Shown here in pieces: positions 57,748-64,000 of a stretch of DNA of 64,000 nt. How positions within the stretch are numbered: the first letter of the stretch is position 1; every line of letters starts with the position of its first letter. Below the pieces are notes generated by a model. It was not told the origin of the DNA. It did not search any database and worked only from the letters and a program-made list of their open reading frames with translations. Both the position numbers and the translations under genes were made by a program. Source of the stretch: Pseudomonas fluorescens (GTDB taxonomy: Bacteria > Pseudomonadota > Gammaproteobacteria > Pseudomonadales > Pseudomonadaceae); contig NZ_CABVIY010000007.1 of NCBI RefSeq assembly GCF_902498195.1, forward strand, positions 248,001 to 312,000, written 5' to 3'.

Positions 57748-58211
57748 CAGTTTTCTCCTCGCACGAGGGTGAAGAATTCGACTTTGGTGGCGGCGGTGTC
57801 CGCCTCCTTCAGCGCCCTGCGTTCGGCCTGGGCCTGGGCCAGCGGCGTGATCACCTGATCGAGCCAATGGCGCTGCTGCGTGCCTTGCAAATGCGCGTCG
57901 GCCAGCGCCGCCAGTTCGGCGTGAACCTTGTCGCGACCCGCCAGATAGCTGTAGCCGGTGCGGCCGTCGGCCAGGCGCACCACGCAACGGGTCACGCTCA
58001 TTTCGCCGACGTTGAACGGCGCGCCGTTGCCGCCCATGCGACCACGGACCAGGGTCATGCCGATTTCCGGGGCGCGGATCAGTTGGTACTCGACGTCGCG
58101 CAGGGCGTCTTCATGGGGCTGCAATTCGCTGCGACGGGCGCGGGCCAGCACGCCGATCCAGTGCTGCCGTTCGGTATGAGGAGCAGGCCTGCTTTGAATT
58201 AAATCGTGCAT
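57747..58211 (-). CDS. phnG: C-P lyase core subunit PhnG
   Basis: PhnG is part of the PhnGHIJ complex. The 154-residue protein resembles E. coli PhnG in RQHWIGVLARARRSEL, RGRMGGNGAPFNVGEMSVTR and the C-terminal KVEFFTLVRGEN. I use the ATG at 58211, where GGAG is well spaced; an ATG at 58223 overlapping the phnF stop would add four residues and is also possible. Confidence 0.94.
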   Translation of the reverse strand: MHDLIQSRPAPHTERQHWIGVLARARRSELQPHEDALRDVEYQLIRAPEIGMTLVRGRMGGNGAPFNVGEMSVTRCVVRLADGRTGYSYLAGRDKVHAELAALADAHLQGTQQRHWLDQVITPLAQAQAERRALKEADTAATKVEFFTLVRGEN

Positions 58212-58222
58212 TGAGTTCTCCA

Positions 58223-58927
58223 TCAGGTAACCACCTGGTACTGGAAGCGATCCGAACGGCTGGTGGACTGCGCAAGCTCCACCGCACGGCCGTCGCGATC
58301 GCGGGAAAGGGTGAACACACTCAGCGCCGGCAAATGCCGGGGCATCATCAGCAACGCGGCTTCTTCGCGATTGGGCAAACGGGCGCCGATCAGACTCTGG
58401 GTGCGGGTCAGCGGCAGATCGCGTTCGCTGAGGTACTGGCGCAGAGAGCCGCCGGTGTAATCCGCCAACAGCGGTGCATGACTGGCGCAGTAGCGGTGGC
58501 GGATCAGGCTGACCGGTTGCCCGTCGAGCTTGCGCAGGGTCTGCAACTCGATCATCGGCGCCATCTCGGCCAGCCCCAGGTGCTGCGCCTCTTCACGGCT
58601 GGCGAAGCAGTACCGGCGCTTGAGCAGCACCGCCTCGACGCCCAGGCCCTGGGCCGACAGCGACTGGCTGTAGGCACTGTCGGCGGCCATCGGGTAAATC
58701 AGCGGCCGCTCCAGCACCTGGGTGCCCTTGCCCTGGCGACGCAGCAGGCTGCCTTCGAACACCAGTTCATCGATGGCCCGGCGCAGGGTGTGGCGGTTGA
58801 CGCCGAAGCGTTCGGCCAGTTGCACCTCGGCCGGCAGGAAATCTCCGGCCCGATAGCCCGTCAGTTCCCGGCGCAGGATGTCGGCCAATTCGCGGTACAC
58901 CGGCTCATCTTGTCTAGACAACTGCAT
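58223..58927 (-). CDS. phnF: GntR/HutC family phosphonate regulator PhnF
   Basis: PhnF is the GntR-family regulator within C-P lyase operons. The 234-residue protein has an N-terminal winged helix (AERFGVNRHTLRRAIDELVF) and a UTRA ligand domain. It probably represses or modulates the phn genes in response to a pathway intermediate, by family knowledge. It sits between phnE and phnG, and its stop overlaps one possible phnG start. Confidence 0.93.
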   Translation of the reverse strand: MQLSRQDEPVYRELADILRRELTGYRAGDFLPAEVQLAERFGVNRHTLRRAIDELVFEGSLLRRQGKGTQVLERPLIYPMAADSAYSQSLSAQGLGVEAVLLKRRYCFASREEAQHLGLAEMAPMIELQTLRKLDGQPVSLIRHRYCASHAPLLADYTGGSLRQYLSERDLPLTRTQSLIGARLPNREEAALLMMPRHLPALSVFTLSRDRDGRAVELAQSTSRSDRFQYQVVT

Positions 58928-58964
58928 GCTTAAAAAAAAGCGCCCAGGGGCACCCCTCCGAAGA

Positions 58965-59747
58965 TCAGATGAACTGCTTGCGCAGGCGTTGCGAGAGGAT
59001 GTCGATCAGGCTGACGACGACGATGATCACCAGCAGCACGGCGCAGGTCTGAACGAACTGGAAGGCGCGGATGTTTTCCCACAGGATCACGCCGATCCCG
59101 CCGGCACCGACCATCCCCACCACCGTCGCCGAGCGCACGTTGGCCTCGAAGCGGTACAGCGCGTAGGACACCCACAGCGGCATCACTTGCGGAATCACGC
59201 CGTAGATCACCTCTTGCAAGGCGCTGGCGCCAGTGGCGCGAACGCCTTCGACCGGACCGGGATCAATCGCTTCCACCGCTTCGGCGAACAGCTTGGCCAG
59301 TACGCCAGTGGTGCTGATCCACAGGGCCAATACCCCGGCGAAGGGCCCGAGCCCGACCGCCACGACGAACAACATCGCGAAGACCATTTCATTGATCGAA
59401 CGGAAGGCATCCATCACCCGGCGCAGCGGCTGGTGAATCCACCAGGGCGTGATGTTTTCCGAGCAGAGAATGCCCAGCGGCACCGAGCAGACGATCGCCA
59501 GCACCGTGCCCCAGAGGGCGATTTGCACGGTAACGATCATTTCCTTGAGGTAGGCGCGCCATTCATGGAAGTCCGGCGGGAAGAAATCCGCCGCGAAGGT
59601 CGCCATGTTTCCCGAGTCGCGGTACAGCGCCATCGGGTTCATTTCGGCACCGTGCCAGGCCCAGGCCAGCAGGACCAGGAACAAGCCCCAACCGGCATAT
59701 TGCGGCCAGGTGCGCTTGCCGACAGCTTCAGCGTGAAGAGTGGTCAT
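58965..59747 (-). CDS. phnE: Phosphonate ABC transporter permease
   Basis: The inner-membrane permease of the phosphonate importer. The 260-residue protein has about six hydrophobic segments and the EAA-loop EAVEAIDPGPVEGVRATGAS, which contacts the ATPase PhnC. It is intact, unlike the disrupted phnE of E. coli K-12. A REPIN lies between it and phnD. Confidence 0.95.
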   Translation of the reverse strand: MTTLHAEAVGKRTWPQYAGWGLFLVLLAWAWHGAEMNPMALYRDSGNMATFAADFFPPDFHEWRAYLKEMIVTVQIALWGTVLAIVCSVPLGILCSENITPWWIHQPLRRVMDAFRSINEMVFAMLFVVAVGLGPFAGVLALWISTTGVLAKLFAEAVEAIDPGPVEGVRATGASALQEVIYGVIPQVMPLWVSYALYRFEANVRSATVVGMVGAGGIGVILWENIRAFQFVQTCAVLLVIIVVVSLIDILSQRLRKQFI

Positions 59748-59775
59748 AAGGGTTCTCTAGAGGTCTCTTGAACCA

Positions 59776-59864
59776 GTGGGAGCGGGCTTGCTCGCGAAAG
59801 CGGTGTATCAGCCGACACCAATGCTGAATGTCAGTCTGCATTCGCGAGCAAGCCCGCTCCCACA
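59776..59864. repeat. REP pair (REPIN), type A, inside the phn operon between phnD and phnE
   Basis: GTGGGAGCGGGCTTGCTCGC and its complement 42 bases apart, ending four bases before the phnD stop on the minus strand. On the transcript it follows the binding-protein gene directly. Confidence 0.93.
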
Positions 59865-59868
59865 GGGA

Positions 59869-60879
59869 TCAGCCGGCGTTGGCAGTCTTTTTCTCGGTCT
59901 TTTCGAGCAAGGTGATGCGCTCTTGCAGCTTGGCCAGGTCGGCATCGATTTCGGCCAGTTTCTTCGCCTTGTCTGCCGCGTCGAGCTTGGTGTCGGCGCT
60001 GATCGTGGTGCGCTGCTTGAACAGCTCCAGCTGACGGATCGGCAACAGCTGGTCGTCGCTGGATTTCAGGAACTTGCCCAGTTGCATGCCCGCGAGCACG
60101 GCTTTCTCGGCATCGGTGTCGCCGTAGCTGAAGATGAAATCGCGGATCTTGGCCTTCTCGCTGTCGCTCAGCGCCTTGCTCCACACCAATGGGTCGGCGG
60201 GAATCAGCGGCGATTTCCAGATCACTTTGAGCAGTGCGGCCTTGTCCGGCTGGGTGACTTCCAGGCGATCCCAGCTTTCGGTGTTGAAGGTCGCCACGTC
60301 CAGTTGCCCCTTGGCCACGCTCAGCGCGTTGACTTCATGGCTGGAGTTGAGGGTGCGCTTGAAGGCGGTGGCGGCATCGACGTTGTTCTTGGCGAACACG
60401 TAGTAGCCCGGCACCAGATAGCCCGAGGTGGAGTTCGGGTCACCGTTGCCGAAGGTCAGGGTCTTGGCGTTTTTCAGCATGTCCTCGACAGAGTTGATCG
60501 GGCTGTCCTTGCGCGCGATCAACACGCTCCAGTAGCCGGCGGCGCCGCTGGCGGCCGCGGTCTGGGCGAAGATTTCGCCGTTGGAACGGTCCACCGCTTC
60601 GATGGCGGCCTTGTTGCCCAGCCAGGCGACGTCGACCTTGTTGAAGCGCATGCCCTGGATCAGGCCGGCATAGTCGGAAGCGAAGGTGGCGTTGATCTTC
60701 AGGCCGGTCTGCTTCTGCATGTCATCGAGAAACGGCTGCCAGATGCTCTTGAGGTTCTGCGACGACTCGGTGGACATGATGCCGAAGTTGATGGCTTTTT
60801 CTTCAGCCTGGGCGGTGCCCACTACACAGCTGGCGAGCAGGGCTGCACCAGCAAAAACGCGACCGATACGGTTCAACAT
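59869..60879 (-). CDS. phnD: Phosphonate ABC transporter substrate-binding protein
   Basis: The periplasmic phosphonate-binding protein. The 336-residue precursor has a Sec signal peptide (MLNRIGRVFAGAALLASCVV, cleaved near AQA24) and the PhnD domain: INFGIMSTESSQNLKSIWQP, FNKVDVAWLGNKAAIEAVDR and GDPNSTSGYLVPGYYVF. The C-terminal 40 residues are a charged helical extension. Start chosen at MLNRIG because it begins the signal peptide. Confidence 0.96.
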   Translation of the reverse strand: MLNRIGRVFAGAALLASCVVGTAQAEEKAINFGIMSTESSQNLKSIWQPFLDDMQKQTGLKINATFASDYAGLIQGMRFNKVDVAWLGNKAAIEAVDRSNGEIFAQTAAASGAAGYWSVLIARKDSPINSVEDMLKNAKTLTFGNGDPNSTSGYLVPGYYVFAKNNVDAATAFKRTLNSSHEVNALSVAKGQLDVATFNTESWDRLEVTQPDKAALLKVIWKSPLIPADPLVWSKALSDSEKAKIRDFIFSYGDTDAEKAVLAGMQLGKFLKSSDDQLLPIRQLELFKQRTTISADTKLDAADKAKKLAEIDADLAKLQERITLLEKTEKKTANAG

Positions 60880-60922
60880 GGAAAGGTTTCCTGAGGGTGA
60901 ACGGTGGGGAATCGAAGGTGGG

Positions 60923-61756
60923 TTACGCGCGCGCCATGACCAGCCGGGGCACGGCTTCGGCGGGGCGAATGTGGTCGGAGCACATGAGGCTGGTGTCGAT
61001 GTCGGCACCGTACAAATCATTGAGGAACTGGCTGCTCAGCTCGGCGGCGCGACCATCGAAATGAATGCGTCCGCCCTTGAGCGCCACGGCACGCGGGCAA
61101 TAACGGGTGGCGTAGTCGACTTGATGCAGGGTCACGACTACGGTCTTGCCGTCGCGACGATTGATGTCGGCGAGGATTTCCATGACCTTGCGCGCCGATT
61201 CGGGATCGAGCGAAGCAATCGGCTCATCCGCCAGAATCACCTCGGCCCGCTGGGTCAGGGCCCGGGCAATCGCCACGCGCTGCTGCTGGCCGCCGGACAG
61301 GGTCGAGGCGCGCTGCGCCGCCAGATCGGCCAGGCCGACGCGGTCCAGGGATTCGAGGGCGAACTGTTTTTCCTCGGCATTGAACAGGCACAAATTGCCA
61401 CGCCAGCGCGGCATGCGCCCCAGGCAACCGAGCAGCACGTTGTCGAGCACGCTCAGGCGATTGACCAGGTTGAACTGCTGGAAGATGTAACCGATGTCAG
61501 CCCGCAAGCGCCGCACCTTGCCATTGAGCCGTCCACTGGCCTGCACTTCCCGCCCCAGCACCGTGACGCTGCCGCCGTTGTTGCGATCGCAACAGGCCAG
61601 GCCCGCGAGGTGGCGCAGCAAGGTGGATTTGCCGGAACCGGACGCGCCAATCAGCGCGACCATCTCACCGGCCGCGATGGACAGTTCGAGGTCGACCAGT
61701 GCGGTTTTACGCGCAAAGGTCTTGTTCAGATGATCGACATGGATAGCTGCGTTCAT
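60923..61756 (-). CDS. phnC: Phosphonate ABC transporter ATP-binding protein
   Basis: The ATPase of the phosphonate importer and the first gene of the phnCDEFGHIJKLMNP operon. The 277-residue protein shows Walker A GASGSGKSTLL, signature LSGGQQQRVA and Walker B VILADEPIASLD. The 245-base region upstream contains a PHO-box-like repeat and a type B repeat. Confidence 0.96.
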   Translation of the reverse strand: MNAAIHVDHLNKTFARKTALVDLELSIAAGEMVALIGASGSGKSTLLRHLAGLACCDRNNGGSVTVLGREVQASGRLNGKVRRLRADIGYIFQQFNLVNRLSVLDNVLLGCLGRMPRWRGNLCLFNAEEKQFALESLDRVGLADLAAQRASTLSGGQQQRVAIARALTQRAEVILADEPIASLDPESARKVMEILADINRRDGKTVVVTLHQVDYATRYCPRAVALKGGRIHFDGRAAELSSQFLNDLYGADIDTSLMCSDHIRPAEAVPRLVMARA

Positions 61757-61869
61757 GGGCTTCTCTGTCTGGTTGAACGGCCGTCCGTGGCCGCATTTGA
61801 GTTCAACCGACTTTATGCACGGGCTGTGTCAGCCCTATGACTCGCACATGTCGCTGGGTAGGCTATTTG

Positions 61870-61887
61870 ATGAAGGTTTTGTGAAAG
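61870..61887 (-). promoter_or_regulatory. Candidate PHO box upstream of phnC
   Basis: On the minus strand CTTTCAC-AAAA-CCTTCAT gives two seven-base repeats 11 bases apart with an AT-only spacer, the PHO box layout (CTGTCAT-N4-CTGTCAT), each repeat matching five of seven bases. It lies about 114 bases before phnC, where PhoB would activate the operon under phosphate starvation. Confidence 0.55.
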
Positions 61888-61905
61888 GTTGAGACGTGCG
61901 CCCCT

Positions 61906-62007
61906 CTGTAGGAGCGAGCTTGCTCGCGATGAACGTCCGGACAACGCCGGTATTCAGGCAGCACGCGTCATCGTTGTCCTCCATCGCGAGCATGCTCGCT
62001 CCTACAG
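61906..62007. repeat. Type B repeat hairpin overlapping the LysR stop
   Basis: CTGTAGGAGCGAGCTTGCTC and the complement GAGCATGCTCGCTCCTACAG flank about 60 bases. The outer arm supplies the last sense codon and the TAG stop of the LysR gene on the minus strand. Confidence 0.92.
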
Positions 62008-62898
62008 GGGAATGCGTGCCCGCAAACGCGGCGCCACGAAGTCAAGGAATGCACGCAGTTTCAAAGGCAACGGTGCTTGCCCCTTGTGCACGAGGCTGAC
62101 CGGCAATGGCGACGACTCGAACGGCTGGAGTACCACGCGCAGTGCCTCTTTGCGCAAAGCGTCCGCAACTTGATAGGACAGCACCCGAATCACGCCGACC
62201 CCCAGCACGGCGGCGTCGATGGCCGCTTCCGCCGTGTTGACGGCAAACCTCGAATGAACCGGCACGGACAACTGTGATTTACCCGCGCCGAACACCCAGG
62301 CGCCTACGGACGCCAGCACTTCAAAGGTGATGCAGGCATGCCCGGTGAGTGCCTGGGGTGTGGAAGGTTCGCCATGGACTGCCAGGTAATCCGGACTTGC
62401 ACACACCACCCGGCGCACGGTGCCCACTGTTGTCGCCATGAGCGAGCTGTCGGGTAATTCTCCAATCCGCAGCGCGACGTCAATGTGTTCCTCCATCAGG
62501 TGCACCACGCGATCGGTGAGCATCAGGTTGATTTCGATTTGCGGGTAATGCGCGAGGAATTCGGCAATCACCGGCACCAGGTGCAAGCGCCCGAACACCA
62601 CCGGCGCGGTGACCACCAGTTGACCTTTGGGCGAGGCGTACTCGCCGGTCGCCGCGCGCTCGGCCTCGCCGATGTCCTCAAGAATGCGCCGGCAGGCCGC
62701 CACGTAGGAGGCGCCGGCTTCGGTCAGCGACAGTTGCCGGGTAGTGCGATGAAGCAGGCGCGTCTTCAGGTGGGTTTCCAGCTCCGCCACCTTGCGGCTG
62801 ACGGTGGCGAGCGGCATGCCCAGGCGTCGCGCCGCCCCCGACAGACTGCCCGAATCAACCACTGCAATCAGGACAGACATGGATTCAAGACGGTTCAT
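62002..62898 (-). CDS. LysR family transcriptional regulator
   Basis: A 298-residue LysR regulator. The helix-turn-helix covers MNRLESMSVLIAVVDSGSLS, GAARRLGMPLATVSRKVAEL and ETHLKTRLLHRTTRQLSLTE; the effector domain follows (GQLVVTAPVVFGRLHLVPVI). The stop TAG and last Leu codon fall in a repeat, so the C-terminus may have been fixed by the repeat insertion. It is divergent from an MFS gene with a nearby inverted repeat, so it probably controls that transporter. Confidence 0.92.
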   Translation of the reverse strand: MNRLESMSVLIAVVDSGSLSGAARRLGMPLATVSRKVAELETHLKTRLLHRTTRQLSLTEAGASYVAACRRILEDIGEAERAATGEYASPKGQLVVTAPVVFGRLHLVPVIAEFLAHYPQIEINLMLTDRVVHLMEEHIDVALRIGELPDSSLMATTVGTVRRVVCASPDYLAVHGEPSTPQALTGHACITFEVLASVGAWVFGAGKSQLSVPVHSRFAVNTAEAAIDAAVLGVGVIRVLSYQVADALRKEALRVVLQPFESSPLPVSLVHKGQAPLPLKLRAFLDFVAPRLRARIPL

Positions 62899-62920
62899 GG
62901 CGCTCTATCAAAATCTGGAA

Positions 62921-62949
62921 GGATGATTCCCGATCCTAGGGGATTATCC
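62921..62949. promoter_or_regulatory. Candidate LysR operator between lysR and the MFS gene
   Basis: GGATGATTCCC and GGGGATTATCC form eleven-base inverted arms (nine matches) around a seven-base centre, 23 bases upstream of the LysR start and about 90 bases before the MFS start. Confidence 0.5.
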
Positions 62950-63040
62950 ATGTTTAGGCGAGTGCGTAAGGTTGGACCCTCATCCCCCGCGCGCGATATC
63001 CCGTCGCGAATGCCGGAAGCCAACCTGAAAGGAGAGTGCC

Positions 63041-64000
63041 GTGAGCGCCCTGCCCTTAGCATCAGAAAGTACGACAGCGCCTGCGGTCGCCTCTCGCGGC
63101 AAGATCATCATGATGGCGATCATCGCCGGCGCGGTGATCACCAACATTTATTGCACCCAGCCGATCCTGCCGCTGATCGCGGCGGATCTGGGCCTGGACC
63201 TGACCACCGTCGATCTGGTGGCTGGGGCGGCGCTGCTTGGTTTCGCCACCGGCCTGGCCCTGTTGCTGCCCATGGGTGACCGTTTCGACCGGCGCAAACT
63301 GGTGCTCGGCCAGATCGCCCTGGCGTGCCTGTTGGCCATCGCGGCTGCCATCTCGCCCGGCGTCGGCACCCTGATCGCGGCGTCCTTCGGCCTCGGCATC
63401 GTCAGCTGCGTGCCCCAGCAACTGGTGCCCTTCGCCGCCGTCATGTCCAAGCCCAGTGAGCGCGGGCGAAACGTCGGCACGGTGGTCAGCGGCATCATGG
63501 TCGGTATCCTGCTCGGTCGCACGATTGCCGGTGTGGTGGGTGAAGCCTGGGGCTGGCGGGCGGTGTATGGCCTGGAAGCGGCATTCATGATCCCGGTCTG
63601 GATCGCAGCGGCCTCCCTGCTCCCGCGTGGCGTGCCCAGCACCCACCTGTCCTATCCACGCCTGCTCGCTTCGTTGTGGCCGCTGATGCGCGACAACTCG
63701 GCGATCCGTCAATCGATGATGGTCCAGGCGCTGTTGTGGGCTTGCTTCAATGCCTTTTGGGTGAACCTGGCGGCGTTGCTGGCCCACGGCCCCTACCAGT
63801 TGGGCAGCGCCTGGGCCGGCGGCTTCGGCATCATCGGTGCCGCCGGTGCGTTGGCGGCATCGCTGGGCGGGCGGGCGACCGACCGTTTGGGCTCGCGCCG
63901 TGTGATCGGTGCCAGCATCGCGATCGTCACCTTGGCTTACCTGCTGCTGGCCGGGGCGCAGACCTCGCTGATCTTGCTGGTGCTGGGCGTGATCGTGCTG
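63041..64000 (+). CDS. MFS transporter (cut by window end)
   Basis: A major facilitator gene that runs off the window; 320 codons are visible. The start is a GTG behind AAAGGAGAG (63028-63036). Reading from there gives an N-terminal stretch of about 24 residues and then IAGAVITNIYCTQPILPLIA in the first helix region and LPMGDRFDRRKLVLGQIALA in the motif A loop. It is a paralogue of the MFS gene at 47000. The divergent LysR gene is its likely regulator. Substrate unknown; the C-terminus lies outside the window. Confidence 0.9.
   Translation, partial: MSALPLASESTTAPAVASRGKIIMMAIIAGAVITNIYCTQPILPLIAADLGLDLTTVDLVAGAALLGFATGLALLLPMGDRFDRRKLVLGQIALACLLAIAAAISPGVGTLIAASFGLGIVSCVPQQLVPFAAVMSKPSERGRNVGTVVSGIMVGILLGRTIAGVVGEAWGWRAVYGLEAAFMIPVWIAAASLLPRGVPSTHLSYPRLLASLWPLMRDNSAIRQSMMVQALLWACFNAFWVNLAALLAHGPYQLGSAWAGGFGIIGAAGALAASLGGRATDRLGSRRVIGASIAIVTLAYLLLAGAQTSLILLVLGVIVL

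Overview
The window is a high-GC Gram-negative chromosome segment that reads throughout as a Pseudomonas of the fluorescens group. Support comes from the gene order sdhCDAB-sucAB-lpd-sucCD opposite gltA, the purM-purN-DUF3108 order, the glyoxylate operon gcl-hyi-glxR-ttuD-pyk, and a dense scatter of Pseudomonas-type REP hairpins built on a GGGAGCGGGCTTGCTCGCGA core. No rRNA, tRNA, CRISPR array, prophage or classical insertion sequence was seen. The only mobile-element enzyme is a REP-associated tyrosine transposase (RAYT).

Layout. 0-10.5 kb is housekeeping: the 3' end of purM, purN, a DUF3108 protein, OsmC, pirin, a dienelactone-hydrolase-like protein, HtpG, two tandem PaaI thioesterases, a small Ala-rich lipoprotein behind a possible AlgU promoter, MAPEG and DUF599 membrane proteins and a BrnQ carrier. 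10.8-23.9 kb is the TCA block: sucD, sucC, lpd, sucB, sucA, sdhB, sdhA, sdhD and sdhC on the minus strand and gltA on the plus strand, with good sigma70 promoters for both directions between sdhC and gltA. 24-34 kb is mixed: acetate permease with its DUF485 partner, a lone betaine-type binding protein, a GH17 glucosyltransferase-like membrane protein, an orphan Rhs-core protein with a variable C-terminal tail, a secreted alpha/beta hydrolase coupled to MlaA, and DUF808.

34.3-44 kb holds a RutR-like TetR regulator, the RAYT between REP elements, and the glyoxylate-to-pyruvate pathway. In that pathway glyoxylate goes to tartronate semialdehyde (Gcl), then to glycerate (GlxR, with Hyi isomerising hydroxypyruvate), then to 2-phosphoglycerate (TtuD). 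Enolase, not encoded here, gives PEP, and pyruvate kinase finishes. A urea transporter at the end suggests that the source is purine/allantoin breakdown, which yields glyoxylate and urea. REP-family hairpins lie at four of the five junctions of this gene series. 44-51 kb carries a voltage-gated-type ion channel with a C-terminal zinc ribbon, a sulfate-binding protein, MFS and LysR genes, a hicAB toxin-antitoxin pair, and an Xre/excisionase-type antitoxin plus PIN-domain pair whose PIN protein has His at the usual first catalytic Asp. 51.2-61.8 kb is a complete C-P lyase operon, phnCDEFGHIJKLMNP, with a PHO-box-like repeat upstream. The window ends with a LysR gene divergent from an MFS gene that runs off the edge.

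Stretches over 300 bases without a gene (10511-10843, 22207-22569, 23860-24185, 27259-27600, 46578-46999, 48922-49225) hold promoters, terminators, repeats or candidate operators, each described in its own entry. Start codons were chosen from ribosome-binding sites, family length and overlaps. Functional names rest on motif recognition, not on a database search.
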